64,000 nucleotides of DNA. It comes from Branchiostoma floridae (lineage: Eukaryota; Chordata; Leptocardii; Amphioxiformes; Branchiostomatidae). The translations under genes were made by a program, and so were the position numbers. The stretch is from positions 13,221,744 through 13,285,743 of the forward strand of contig NC_049993.1 of the NCBI RefSeq assembly GCF_000003815.2, given 5' to 3'. A model generated the notes under the pieces. The model ran no database searches. It was not told the origin of the DNA and saw only the letters and a list, made by a program, of their open reading frames with translations. This document shows positions 12,501-27,500 of the stretch, piece after piece (positions within the stretch are counted from its first letter, which is position 1; every line of letters begins with the position of its first letter).

Positions 12501-15500
12501 GACACACTGATGAACTTCCCTCCCCAGTTCCCGTCGTAGCCCCGGGCAGTGCTGCGCGAAAGTGGATTATTTGCGTATTGGTGTTTCTCATTTCCGACCA
12601 CACTTGTCTTAAAACCAATACCTAATCCCAATCTGCATACATTTCCTGTTAGGGACCTGACGTTATTTACTGGGGGGGGGGAGGGCTGGTGCAAAATAGG
12701 TCTGGTAAAAAATTTTTCAATGGTCCCCCCCCCGCCCCCAAAAAATTTTCAATGGCCCCCCCCTCGCCCCCAAAATTTTTTCAATGGCCCCCCCCCCTCC
12801 AATTTTTCCTTGCCTTTTCCATTACACACAGTCTGTCATTAAATAATATAGCAATAAAAATAGCGGTAGCGTTGTTTGAACGTGACGACGATCGGTCTGG
12901 GGTGTCAAGACCCGCGCGTCAACAAATTACGCACGTTGGAGTCCTGCTGGGGCATATGCTATCTCCCAAAGTTTTACAACAGCCGAGTTTTCATTTTGAT
13001 GACATATATACAAACATGTAGCACTTGATGTTGTTACACTCACGCTGCAACGGTTATAAGACTTACCTTGTCTGATATCACTTCTCCGATCTACGTGAAA
13101 AAAAGTCTCTGGTAACGTTTAATACGCAAGATCACGAAACTGAGCGTTTCCACCAGACCGACGGCTAGCTGTTAAAGGCCGTCCAGGGATCGGAGGGCCG
13201 AAGGCCCGACCGGTCTCGGGGTTATGGGCATGCTACCCGGGAAATTTTGATATTTTCGACCCTCTAAAACGAAATTTCCCGCATTCTGCGAGGCAAAAAA
13301 TTTTTGATTTTATGCGTCCACATCAACGAAGAGAAAAGCGGGCGGGGAGGGGCGGTAATCCAACTTGGGCAATCTTTTCCACTACACATGTACTAAATTT
13401 ACACAAAAGAAAACAACTTAATGTTGTAGATGGAAGAGACTTGGGTATATTTTAGCGATATCGTTTCGAAAACCGCTTCAAGACTGCTTCAATCTTTCCA
13501 AAACGGGAGTTATTTCGGCGAATTGCAACCTACAAACTTGCCAAAAATTTCGCGCCACATGATGATTACGTCATATGCAGCACAGAGCCCGCTGTCACGA
13601 AAGTAAACATCGTAATGTTTTATCCCGTTGCCGTCCTCGAACCATTCCGTATACAAAGAACAGATGCACGCAGGATTGATATTTATACCAATTTTAGTTT
13701 CTATAGTTTTCTTAAACTTCGTGCGAACATGGAATCACACGACAGAGGCGGCTGCAGAAAATTTCTCAGTATGGGGAGGGCGAACTATATCAACGTATAT
13801 CCTTGGGAGTCCGGGGGCATGCTCCCCTGGGAAAATTTGGAAATCTTGACTATCTGAAACGGTCTTTACTAAATTTTGATGGGCAAAATTTGCTGGCAGA
13901 CTAAGCTTTAAGTTTAATAGCTTTTCTATTAGAACTTCACATGGTTTTGAGGGCGACGACGCCCCCAATGTATTTCCACGATTTCGAGCGCCGGGCATGG
14001 CACGAGCCGTCGCAAGGTAGGTCTGGGGAAAAGTCATTCAAAAAAAATCAAATGATGAAGTTTGGACCCTCTGAGACACGATTTTCTGCATTTTGAGGGA
14101 TAAACTTCACTGGTAGACTATGCTATTAGAAAATGTAATGACAATTTTCTGTCAGAGGAAGAGATTTTTGATGGCGACGAGTGCCGAAGTGTTGTGTGCG
14201 CCAGAGGCGCAAGCCGTCGCAAGGGACGTCCAGAGAAAAATTGAAATCTTGACCATCTGAAACTTCATTTCCTGCATTTCAGGGGCACATTTTGCTTGTA
14301 TTTATCAAGGCCCCTCAGGCAATTTTTTTTCAATGGCCCCCCCCTCGGCTCAAAAAATTTTTCAATGGCCCCCCCCTCGGCTCAAAAAATTTTTCATTGG
14401 CCCCCCCCACCTATGCACCAGCCCTCCCCCCCCGGTAAATATCGTCAGGTCCCTTAGTGGGATCGGCTTGGGCGTTAACCGTTTCTCTTTCAGATCAGAT
14501 ATAGCTGCCCTGGTCGAGTGTTCGATAACGGAGAGATTATTCCGCAGAATAAAACGTTGCGCTTCTGCATTTTGACAACTGCATTAAACAAGTTGTGTAC
14601 TTTCTCTACCCTCATAAAATTAAGGTTTGAAAATCCCGGTGTGTGAGTGTCCTTTTTGGTCGCCAAACAAGCTGCGACACAGTTTTACGGCTGCTGTAAA
14701 ATTTGTTATTTCGCGGGGAGCCATTTGGCATTGTCTGATGTATGGTACTCACAGTACATTAGGTACACCAGTGACGTGGGAAATAATGCAGTTGCCCCGC
14801 AGGTAAGTACTACAATTTATCCCATTTTAACCTACACTGTACAGAAGGCCTACCCCCGGCCACGACATCCTGGCTCCAATACGCGGGAAAGACCCGACCA
14901 CGATTGCTCGCGGTGCCTCCTTGACAGCAATCCCAATAACGATGGATGATGTACTTGGGTCCTTAGTCTCTCCCATGACTGTCCTTATTGAATTCTTCGC
15001 CCCAAATCTACCTCAAGACTTCAATTGCTTCCCCCTTCCCAAAAATTGGATTTTGACAACTAGTTCTCTATCTTCATTCGGCTACTGTTGTGGGGATTGG
15101 ATTTTGACACCAAATTTGGCCATATTGGCAAATTTCCTCACCAAATTTGACAGTATTGGCAACGGGGTCAACCTCTGATATCCCTGGGGTTAATATACTT
15201 TGATTTTATCAGAAAAGTGGCTGAGGAATATTCAATTTTGATCAGGGCTATATGTTACCGAGGTACTCTGTCATCAGATTTCACAGCTGTCACCGTCAAA
15301 GACGCCCCCCTGCATCTCCAACGCAGTGCAGTAATTAAGTTTTTATTGCAGACTTGAACACCCCTGTTACTCCGTGTGTCAAACAAGACAAAAAGATCCT
15401 GCCAGGTGATCAAATATGATAGGACAGCACGTACTCACACGATTTGTCTTGGGAGCACCCGCGCGTGCGGGACCATTAATTCTCGGCAACAAGCAAGTTC

Positions 15501-18500
15501 TGAAACAAGTCACCACTCCATAAAATGAAACCGAAACTGTAAAATAAGTTTGTATGCCAAGGAACTTTCTTTAATGAAACTGAGTGTGACGTAGCCTTGT
15601 TGTTTACATTGCTTACTCTGAATGTAAACTTTTATGTAGCCTATTGAACCGTGAGGGGAGTGATGTTTGTGGCCAATGTTACCGCCATAAAAGAACAGAA
15701 AGATAAATGTACCGAGTGGAAAAATTGCTGAATCCAACCATTTCTGCCGGGCTACCATTCCGGTCAGTACATTCTGAATTGATGGGCGGCGCGGCGACCA
15801 TTTGCGGTCCACAGGCCACCAGCCCACATATTACTCCAGCGGCGTTATGACAGTGTCTCGGACATGTAATAGGTTTGTTTAATATTGAGGCTACACCGTG
15901 TCATATTTTACGTACTTCCTTTACTGCCGCGTGGACGATTGCACTGCCTAACCACGATACCGGACGTGCCCTTTACTGCCCAGGGCAGGAGCCGCGATTC
16001 TTATTACATTCCGGCAGAAAGGCTGGTTGGCAATGCTTACAAATAGATTTGCCCGACTCTCCCAGACATTCGTCTCCTTCGTCGTAAACATCTATCAATA
16101 CGAGGTGCACACTTTGGTATGGGTATTGTAGTGCTTAAGGCAACATAATGATGCGAGTTGGGCCGAAATTGGAAGTTCCACTTTATATAGCCAAAGGATG
16201 ATTTGGTTACTGGAACTAGTTTGGTTGGAAACATCCTTGACTGTGCTACTTATTTGTACTCACAATCGAGTCATGGTCTGAATTTCAAGCAAATGACGAT
16301 TTCAGCCAAGCTTTGATTGACGTTGCAAGAAAAATTGCTGTTTTTTTGCCAGAGTAGCATTTTTGGTGATTTGTACAACGCAAGTGCGGGCTATGACGTA
16401 CCATTTTCAATCGGGAAGCTTGTCCAATATAGATATTTGGGAAGGGCATGGCTGGGAACATCATTTGTCAGATGGAGTCGACAATGGGGTCTGACTAGGT
16501 CTAAGTTGGGAGCACCCTTACTGCTTCATCTACCAAGAAGCAATAAAGGAGATGGACCAAGGCTACTTCCGAGGGGCAGGGCAGGAGGAACAGTCATCCG
16601 TCTTGAGCCATAAGGCCCGAGATGTACTTGAGGACTCGGTTTTTGCGACATAGACGGAGACAGAGAGTTCAGGACGTTGGCTTTTTGTCAAGGAGGGTCC
16701 CGGTCCTGGAGATCACCTTACCACTTTATGAAATGAACAGGAGTGATAGCGGGGTCTTCCCAAACTCTTGGCTAACAGATTGGTCTGGTAGAAGTGACAA
16801 ACGCTTGCAGTCCATTGGCACTCGTGTGCATCTACCAATTAATACACACCTTGAACATCTTAAAGATTGTTTTGAATTAAGGCAGACCCTGGCAATGAAA
16901 AACAAGCTTCAACCCTAAAATCGATTACAGTATATGATAAGTTTTCGTATTTGACTTTCATTGAGAGTGTGAAATCTTTGTATTAAAGACATCGCCACAG
17001 AGTAGTTCCATCTAGTTGATTCATTCTTGCCAATGGACTCAATGCAACGTTTCCATTATGATACATATATTCTTAGCGGGCAAAATGGATGGTGTGGAGC
17101 ATTTATCCTTGTGAGTAACGACAACCAGGTGGCATTGTGCTGAGTGATAGATACAACCTGACAGCTCGAATGTGCTATTTCAGCAGAGGTCGTACGGCCC
17201 GCTCGCAGGCCTGTCAGGGCGCAAACACGACACGAATCCCTCACGCCAACGCTGCATCGCTCAACCTAGTCATCCCCCTCCTGTAGGATATTACTCTACT
17301 GTCCTATCATATTAATCATCACTAACTCAATATCTAATTGTCTCATACTTGGGTACCTCATTTATCAATGCATTAACTCTTTGCATCAAAACATGCCAGC
17401 AATGGGGGTAAATATTTGGCTTTGTTGTCTCACACTCACAGACAAATAAACGCAACGCAATAACAAAAGACTACACGATTTATCAAGTGAGTGGAGAATT
17501 GTATCAATGTTATGATGGGATTTGGTCCTTTACCATTCTCTTTTCCGGCACAAATAAAATAAAAACAATATCTCGGTAATCTAATTATAATGTTCATCTA
17601 CGTTGACACTTATCTAATAATGTCGAAAAGCGGCGTCTATGCACAAATAGTCTTTCTAAATTGTGTAGCACTTGCAATTGATTATGTAAAAGCTTTGGAA
17701 CCAAATATCAAAATTTGTCTTTTATTTGTGGATTAATAAAAACGATGATAACGATATCTTTATGGCCGCTAATAAAACACATAGAATATGGGTGGTATCA
17801 TCACTTTTGAGTTTTCAAAGTGAAAATAGACACTAAAAGGCTGGGAGTATTTTACATTAAAGCTATCCCCATATGCAAAGTAGGACGCATGTAAAAGGTT
17901 GCCCTTGATTCCAGGTCGTTGATGCTGTCACCATGAAACTATCTTCTAATTACCAAGTTACAAATTGACTCTAACACAGTTACATCCGCGACACACATCC
18001 TCCCCTAATATTACATCCTCCGCAATCCAAATGACTGCCAGAGTCCATACAGCTCAAAACAGTCAATAAACCGCCATGTGCCACCGGGGAATTACCTTGT
18101 TATATGACATGAATATGACAGATACTTCCCCAGTGCAATTCAACACTTTATGTGCATTTATATGGGAGCCGTTCACTCGCCGTTGCTTACTCCGTGGTCT
18201 GGTGCTTTTTAGAGTTTCTCTTTATTTTATGGACAAAATGAATTTTAGATTACATGTACCCACAAAGTTTGGCTGAGATTACAACTGAATAATGTACATG
18301 ATACAGTAGTAAACATTGCTTCCATCAGGAGTGGATTTGGTCTACTCTTACCAAGACATACAAATGTATGTCTACCACAAGATTGCCCAGAAAACTTTGA
18401 AGTTTGAGTTACTTGTTTGCGACTTATCTTTCTTGTCTCTATGGAATATAGTCTTCTGCTCTTTTCTTCTAATCCATTGGGGGCACAGGAAAGTACAATG

Positions 18501-21500
18501 AACATGTATGGATACATAATTCTCAGTCTCAGTATCAACTATTCTTACTGTGAACTCTACCTGGTATAACAAACTACATTTAATTGTTGCGAATGGTTGG
18601 GGCATGAGGATCACTTAATCTAAGTTTATGAGTTATGATTCATAATGTTATACATGTTCAAAAGTCTATCTATGGTTTGTGATTTTCACAGAGGCCTCAC
18701 GCTGTATTTAGGATTGCCCCGAGGAGAGTTTGACATGATATTTCTCCAAATTTCAATTTCATTTGGAAAGTAAACAGGTTCCTCACAAACATCATTACAA
18801 ATTCATTAGTAAGCAAGTGACAAGTTGCACATCACTTATATTCCGGTTTTCAATTCATCAACTTCAACAATATGCAGATTTGAGCACAACCATCTGATAA
18901 CAATATCGTCAACTGTCCCCCCAGAAGGAATCAGAAAACAGGACCCTCTTGAGAATATCTTGAACACCTGGATACCTAAAGTGTTCCTATGTGATTCTCC
19001 TGGATTACTGATGCTTTATTAGTGCTTTATCCTTAAATTCACGGTATTTTCAAATATGGCCATCCTAGGTTATCTGGCAGAATTATAAACGTTGTATACT
19101 GCATCAGTTTCTGAAATTTTTTCTCTCGCTATAATTCCGTTCCTTGTCTATCTTGGTTGGTATCGATGTTGTCTCGGTTTAGGGTTGACCTTGTTCTTCC
19201 CAGTGAAAGCCTGTCCGGACCAGTAGGTGATATAGTATGGGCTGCGTCTTATTACATCCCCCCCAATTCCACAGTCCTTATTTCCAGCCGGCCACCAGTT
19301 AATAAAGCCCAGTCATCTGGGAATCGTTGCCTCCGTTATTGCTTGCCGGACATGATGACAGTTCATATAACCCGTGATGGATCTCCCAACGCGGGGTTAT
19401 GTGGCCGGATATTGTCCGCGTCCCGTCGTTATTGTCCCCTCCGCAGCTTGCGAAGGTGGGGCGCGCTTTATTTCATGTCCGTCTGAGCGCCCACCTGGGA
19501 GAGACTTCTTTTTTATGTTGTCTAGTCAAAAAAGTTTATGTCCTGTCATACCGAGAGGGGGCAATGGGGCGATTTGGAGAACGCAACTTTGTGGTGTCGT
19601 CTCTTTATTGTAACGGCGGGGAGGGCCGCTTCTATCATGTCCATCTATGAGTGGTCGGTGTCATAAAGTCCTTTTATGCCCTACAAAATCAATGATGACT
19701 ACTGAGAAAGTACAATCAAATGGCCGAGGGCCCGGCTCATTGGCATACTTTTTACATGGAAACATGTAGTTAGTAATTCCGGTGGAAGTTCGACTACATA
19801 AATCTTAATAGCATGTTTGAAGTTTAGTCCAAATTTTTTTCCCAACGTTGCCATTCTTGAAATTTACAATTTCCAGGACAAGTTTCCTGAATTAAAGAAA
19901 TTCATTTCAGATGTTGAAAACCCATGAATCTATATTTCTTTAAAATTTTGCCCCAATCTTCCTTATGTAGATATCAAAATCCACATATGTCCTAAAACAA
20001 GATTGGGTCTTTCCGAAAGTGATGACTATGACACAAAACCAAAATGAAAATAATTCATTTATAAATTCTTCAGCCACTAGTGCTTCGAATAACATCGTAA
20101 TATGTTAAAATAGTGTTTGTTAGCTTTTCATTTAACTGTTGTAATTCACGGTTACATGGCTGTTTTGAATGTTGGAAAAATCAATTGCATATACATTTGT
20201 ACATTGTATAACACTGAAAGACCACAATAAAGGCTTCATACCTTTGAAGTATAGAATCTGTACTAACAACTATCCAGTAAAAAAGTAACAAATGCAAAGT
20301 TATCGATTTTGTAACCCTTTCAACAACTCAAAAATATAACCTTAGCAAACATCATTTCAGTCATGAGACAACAAAACTATATGATATAAAGTAACCAACT
20401 GTACAAACCCTGGAATATTTGATCGCAAAAAACATATTTCTAATTTTCTTGCTAGATCAAAATTTAGCAATAACTAACTCCTGAAAGTAAAACCTGAGCA
20501 ATTGTCAGAATAAATAAGCATCAAAAGCTTCAACTAAACTGCTTCATCCTTCAGTAGACAAAGCAATGATTGCCTAATAATTGCTCCCCTTCTATTCCTC
20601 CATGCTCTCATCTGTCCATGTAAACTGGGGACTCTTTAGGCTCCTAACCTCATGCAGGACTGGAACTAATTATGCAATTATGGTAAGACACAGTGCTACT
20701 GTGTGTCACATTAGCTGCAACCTGTCCCTCCCTAGAGGGGGGGTAGCACATCTGTCATGTAAATGACAACTTTAATCCCCTACCACCAGCATAATTTCAC
20801 CACTATCCTTCACTTGCACCTGCACCATTTCTGAGTCTCTTGAAAATTTCCGCCGCGTTTCTTCTTTTAGATTTTTAGATTTTAACTGTTAGTCTTCGTT
20901 GTTTTTTTAGATTTTACCGTGGATATCGGCAGGGGTACCTGCCGGCATGCCGTGCTCAATTTAACATGAGTCATGCTTAGATCAAACTCAATTACACGTC
21001 TATTGAACTCCTGCTAATGACGCTACGCCTAATGTACCAAGTTTGGGGGCTGCTTTGTTACGTGCGCCAGGCCATTATCAGACTCTTCTCTTGCTGGATT
21101 ACATCTATCTACGGCTAACTGGTGCATGTCCGTTATCTATGTTAACGCTAGTCAGGAATATCAGATATACGGGTAATCATTGCCTGGTTTAAGTAGTGTC
21201 CGGGACAGGTATCAGGGCTTGAAATTCACTTTTGGGAATAAGTAGTATGTGGTATGGTCCTGTAACCATGCAAACCTTTCTACCTCTCTTCAGTGTTTGA
21301 ATTGGAAAATTCTATTGTTAACTTCAAAATATTAAACAGTCAAGACTGAGTAATAAAAAAAAAAGGTTTTTGTGATTTTTTTCTTGCACTTAAAATGTAA
21401 AGAGGAGACGAGATATATGCTGTATACTGTTTGCTCAAAACAAAACGGGCAAAAAATGGCTGGATGAGTGGGACAGATATAAATAAGTTTTAAGCTAGAA

Positions 21501-24500
21501 ACTGCCCTGACCAACTCAACAACAGAGTAGTAGCACCACCAATTAAACCATTTAGACGAGTACACATACATTGTATGTTAAACTTAAAGGTAGGTTTTGT
21601 AAGGTTTTTCAGAGTAAAGTATACATCAATCTTTATGTTGATTACTTTCAATTGTAGAGCATGCATTTTGTAAGGCTGCATGTATCTTGCAACCGTTCAT
21701 TCATCCAGTATTTCTAGCCCTGCATAAACTGTGTACTTGATTGCCAGTTGGCCAGTTAGTGGTGATTTAGCGTGGAGCGTTGAGTCGGACCTGTGCCGGT
21801 CTATTAGACACACTTGACTGTCGGAGACAACGCTGGGGATAATCAGTAATCAAGGAGGACCCTCGTGTCGCCAGTCTCGCTGCATGTTGCTGACAAATTG
21901 TTCTGCTCAGTACCGATATTAGTGCCATGCATCATATAGACATTACATGATTGTATTAGCTGAGCACCAATGAGAACGTTCCATTAGGAAACATGATCTG
22001 AAGAGTTTGTATGCCACACTTTTCATTCCCCAAAGATATCAATATCTGAAAGGGTGCCAGTTTAAAGGCACAGAAGTAAAACACAACTCTTAAATCCTTT
22101 TTGAAATCATCCGATAGGAAAATGTATTACCAGTGCTATATGTTAGAATTAGCCCTTATGCTAGTTGAACACTTTCATCCCTGAATGATGTTAGTGTAAA
22201 AGAAAGGATGCCAACCTAAGAGTGAATGCTTATCAAAAAATGTAACAATCTTCCAAAGATAAACTTATGATTTTAGAAATAATTTTCCAATGGAAAAATG
22301 TTTCTACAAAATAAGAATTAGTCTTGTTCTATGCTAGTTTGACACTTTCATCCCCAAAAGGTATATTAGAGGGTGCCAATGCAGGGGCAAATGCATTTTT
22401 TTACTATTCCAAAAAGGTTAGTTTAAACTTTCAATTGGTAGCATTTGCTTCAACTGAATTTCAGATAAAAATTGTGGATTTTGGTGGTACATGTATAAAA
22501 GAGTTTGCTTTTTTGTCTGTTACAAAAACGTTAAATTTAGTTGTTATAATAAGATGCATTATTTGGCTGCAGACCAGTTGTTTCATGTCCTTCCTATTTA
22601 TTGATCACGACTTTCATTATTCTTCTCAGCGCCATTCTATCAAAAAAGAATCATCATAGGTCACCGGAAAAAAATTGACATCATTGTTACACCCTGTTGA
22701 GTCTCATCGAAAATTCTACCTCACTCGCAAAGTGACAGCCCAACTCGTCAATATTCATACACGGCGACTTGGCCAGGGGACTTTTTCCGAGAGGTCTTTG
22801 ACTCAGGGTCCTTGCTGATTGACTGAGGAGGATCCACGTTAATGTCACACCCATCACAGCCAATTACTTGTCTACTGCGTCCTCTTGTGTGACAGCGCGG
22901 CTTCCATACGCAATTAGCGCAAGACTCGCAGTCTGCGTGGCATAAGCTGTAACACCAACAAGGTGTACACGGACAGACGGCATCGCATCTAATTTCGCAA
23001 AGCATGGAGAGTGTTATGTGGGCTGACTTTGCATAAAGCCTGCCGTGAAATGTGTTAACGTCTTATATCGCTTGTAAATCTACATGTACATCTCTTGTAA
23101 AGCGTAACACATGGTTTGGTTCGAGAACAGTTGTTAGAACTATGGAGTCTCGGGCTGTACCATTAAATACGGATCAGTCAACACCAATATCGAACATAAA
23201 TACGGCCCAAGTATGATACAAGTCCTACATGTACTATACAGCATCCTATGACAATCGTCTACAATCATATTCGACAGTAACATTGGTCACTACAATGACA
23301 GACAACACACACACACACACACACACAATTGTACACAAAGCCAGAAGTTTGATAGAGAAAATTACTGACCTCAAACACAGAGGCCAGCTTCCATGGCCTA
23401 TGGTAGAACAGAGAGGTAAACTGTGGACAGAAGCAGCATTTGCGAGTAAGCCGACAGTTACACCAAGATGCAAAAGTAAGACAGTTAAAGTTAGAGGGCC
23501 GTTAGTTTTCGGTGACAGACCACGTACAGTTTAGTTTGAATCATGAGTACTAGTAGGAATGGTAATTGCAGTACTGTTAGTGCAACATTTGTTAGTTAAA
23601 TATGTGAGGAGAAAACTGGAGTATCATAACTGTATGACCATGTCAAAAACAGTTAGGAGTTTAACTTCATTGAATAGTAACTGGCAAATGTTTGGACCTT
23701 TCCAGAAAGTACTTGGAAACTGTCATCCGCATTGAGGGAAAAAATATTGAACTAAGATGCTGCTGAAAAATACTGAAGAGTGAACAACAATGTTTCAACT
23801 AGAATATTCAGTATGTTCTTATGCATATGTCAAACATACAAAAAATACAAGAAGTCAATGCTGCAAAATAATAATATGTTTGTATGATATCAAATTCATA
23901 ACTAAGTTAGAATCCGAGTTAGAAATTAAGGATTGATACTATTTGGAGGAAATGTTAAGATGGCTAAAAATTGGTGGCAAAATTGTATGAATAAAGGGAT
24001 ATTAATCAAGTCAATACAGCATTAGTGTTGATTTAAAAAAGTTTTAAAACTTGGTCAAGCATAAAAAAGACATCAGGATAAACATATCCTTTAAAATTTC
24101 CTAGAGGATAATGTTGTAATTATAACTGTTTAAAATGTGCATTACTCCAAAGGGAAAGAAACTTTCAATCATGTACCTGACATTGTTTCTCCCTCAAACA
24201 AAAATGGTATTATGGACAAGTAAATTCCAAACAAGAAAATTCCAACTTTCTTATGACCCATTCCTTGAACTTTGTAAGGATCAAAAGTCAGCCCCACATG
24301 TCCCTTAAATGCCAAATTTCTTTTTCTACTCACCTTCCAACAGGTCGTCTAAGTAAAACAAGAAAAGACTTCTATCAATCCCATTCTTATTGTACTTAAC
24401 TGCATAGTTACATATAAGCACCGTCCTTAAACTTTAAGTTTCAAACAGATTTGAAGCATTTGGAAAAAAGGAACTAGTCATGCCAAACAACAATCACAAG

Positions 24501-27500
24501 TCCTAGAGGGGGTATACATGAATGCCTCATGTCAATCATTACCTTCTACACAATCATCATCATTTCCTTGTCGTTCTTTTTTTAATGCTTTATGATTATT
24601 TAATACAAGTACATGTAAATCAGGGTTTCTTCCAACATAAAAGATTGATGAATCTTAAGAAATTTTAACGTGTATCTTGTACACTTAAGACTTTACCTTT
24701 TTTGATTGTGAAGCAGCATCTTTGTTCGTCTTCTTCCCATTCCTGAGGTAAACATAAAAAGCAATTAAGTGTAAGATGCTTGCTATTAGTGGCCCCTTCC
24801 CTTACACTTCTCCAAAATCCCTCACAACTCTGTAACTATGGGCATCACATGCGGGTCAACACCCACTGTCTGACCCGAAGAACCTGGCGTGTAATTCGCG
24901 TTGTTCTGCGTACGTCACTGGCATAACGACCCGGGCGGAAGCCAGCACACGACGGTGCTTAAAGACCGACGAGTTACGAAAAAAGTTTCGCAATCTTTGA
25001 GTACCATCTTTGACTAATGCCTGTATGTCACAGAATGTCAGAGGTATTGTGTGTGTAGGTAGTTAACTCCGAAAAAAGTGTTCAAAAAGGTATCGTATGA
25101 GAGGCAAGTGTGTCAGGTAGTTAACTCTGAAAAAAAGTGTTCAACTACGGAACTAGTGTGGCATAGATGACTACGGCAAAGGAGCGAAAACAAAGCAGCT
25201 TCAGTATGATTTGAACATCTTCCTCTCGTCGGTGAATTATATCCGACAGGACTTTTATCCCAAAGCAACCATTTACAGGAGCAAGATGGTCCATAATATT
25301 CCATTTTGTAAGGGCACCTGTTACGATCACAGATTAAGCCCTTTCCGTTTATGGACATAACAACCTGTCACAACATACTGTGTACATCACAAAACGGCCT
25401 AGCGCTCGTTTTTCAATCCCAAAGCTGCCCGAAATTGCCGGTTGAGGCTGTAAGCCTCGGACACCTCCAGCCCGACTTATGGAAATTAGAGTTTTATGTC
25501 GGGGGGCCGGGAGCGAAAGAGCCGGGGATCTTTCATGAGCAAACTACCCTCTGATCCGGGATCACTTACTAAGTGAGAATGGCCATTTTTCAAAAAGTCA
25601 TTACTAGGCTGTGAAGGACATTCATCACAGGGAGATGACAGATTCATGAGGGGGAATTTGCGTCCATACAAAATGCATGAGAGCTCGCTTTTCTCCCAGG
25701 AAACTTTAACTCCCGTCGGCAGAAGCAGTTCGGGAGAGCGTATCCGCGCCCGCGCTACAACAGAGGACACCAGAGGTTTTCGAGAGGAAAGGTTACAAGG
25801 TGCCGTGAACTATCGGTGAACTGCCCACCGTCTGCTTGACAACAAATGAAGAAAAAGTGATCATTTTATAACAATTTGGGACAATTTGTCAAGACCCGTC
25901 ATTTATCAAATCGGGATTTCCATACACCAAGGACGAAGGCAATACATTTTTGACACAGTAGCCAGCTGGGTCTCTTGGCCTTTTCTCCCCTTTTTAATTG
26001 GGTGGCAATACATCATCTTTCTGTGATTTTGAATGTTGTTCCAATTTCCTGTGAACTTTCAATGGGGTGTCGGGTAAGACAGATCTACTTGTCCCAAATC
26101 TGCGTCCTCTCTCTCAACATCCGACTAGGCCGTTGCCGAACGGTTGCAGAGTTCTTCAGGAACTAATGTTGTTTGGCAAACAAAGGTATCTCGAACAACC
26201 CCAAGAGAAGCAAACTCCTGCGCGCTCTTGTTTGTTCTTCATCAACAAAAGGTGAAGGATTGCCAGACTATTAAACTGCCTAGTGATTGCTTGCGCATTA
26301 GACAGGGTGTGTGAAAACGGGCTGACTTGCAGAGCGGTAAACTCGTTGGGCCTGACTTTTTTTTTCAAGTTGAACTTGAAGGTTACAGCTTTTCCTTTAC
26401 TAAACACATAAAAAATAAGCTGAATTGAAGAGTAGTATGCTTGAATATAGAGTTTTTTTCCAAGTTAAAAGGTTTAATCAAAATCTTAACTAGTCAAGAT
26501 TTCTTGAAACAAAGTGGCTTCTTTGGGGTAAAATTTGCCAAACAAACGTACCACGGACAGATAAAACAGGATAACTTGGAGAGTGGGACACTTGGACACA
26601 AAGCCTAACACAAACACTTCTACTACTAACAGCTTTTATTTTCTACGTAAAAAAAAATATGCTTAATGCCAAAATTCTGTGTTGCTCTACCTTAAACTTT
26701 GAAGTAACTTTCAATTGGTAAAATTTAATGAAAAAATGTTCCCTAGATTTACACACAACCATCAAACCATGAAGACAGCCATTCTAGGCAACCCTTTTGG
26801 CAAACCAGTACGAGTGCATCTAACATCTTTTCTGAAGTTGAAAGCTCTTGCCAAATGTTGACTTGTTCCATGAAATAGTTTCTCTTACTTAGGTAAAAGT
26901 TGATTTTGGAGTTTCAACATTTTGAAGACATCCATCAAACGGTGGGGACAGCCCTTCCTGGCAACCCCTGGGACCAATCGTTGGTCCGGTGGATCCGTGA
27001 TGGTGGAAACTGATTCATCCTTTATGAAGGTGACCTGAATGTGGAGCCCATAGATCAGTGCCCAGTTAGTGTCCGAAACTTGTGCCAATCAATAACCGCC
27101 AAGCCTCCCTGACCCGGGCCCTGCCCGGGGTGTAATTTACCAGCTCACCGTCCGTCCCTCATTTCAATTCAAGTGGCGCGGCGTCAAATTTGCTTCACCA
27201 TCTGATGGGAAAAAGTTCTGACACCATCAGAATTCATCGTTTCTCCCCCCTACCTGATGACTTCTATATTTCGTGACCATTCTGACGGAACAGGCCTGTG
27301 CATGAAGTAACCGCCCTGACGTTAAAAAAAAACTGGCACGATAGATCAATTGTTCATCGCAAGACTCTCTCGTAGTAGCAACTGGCCAAGTTGTTGGAAA
27401 TTGATCGCCGCAAATCTCGTAGCTAGTCTACAGGAGTTCCGGCTCCGTGCCTGTGATCTCGGGTGATCCACTTGCCGCTAACTTTTGAGAGCGAGGAAAT

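Larger units (their letters stand above)
1861..24333 (-). other. Long RNF220 intron (exon 3 to exon 4)
   Basis: About 22.8 kb of intron counting from exon 3 (22.5 kb left of the candidate microexon). Most is AT-rich unique DNA. The recognisable content is mobile or repetitive: elements at 1947-2176, 6125-6325 and 12652-14453, a minisatellite at 6536-7100, a motif-rich stretch at 10720-11400, a (TC)n run at 12303-12319, three diverged repeats at 22015-22410 and a (CA)n run at 23304-23327. Somewhat GC-richer unique islands occur near 2700-3150, 7150-7600, 9880-10450, 14650-15050 and 21730-21900. None of the ORFs up to 140 codons resembles a known protein. Confidence 0.7.

Noticed and set aside
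12689-13021. Pro/Phe-rich ORF with FFNGPPP repeats
   Set aside because: It is the translation of the C-tract modules at the left end of the 1.8-kb transposon.
16317-16918. Two consecutive plus-strand ORFs and a third-frame peptide with protein-like composition (about 16497-16649)
   Set aside because: No good acceptor or donor sites frame them and none resembles a known family; probably chance.
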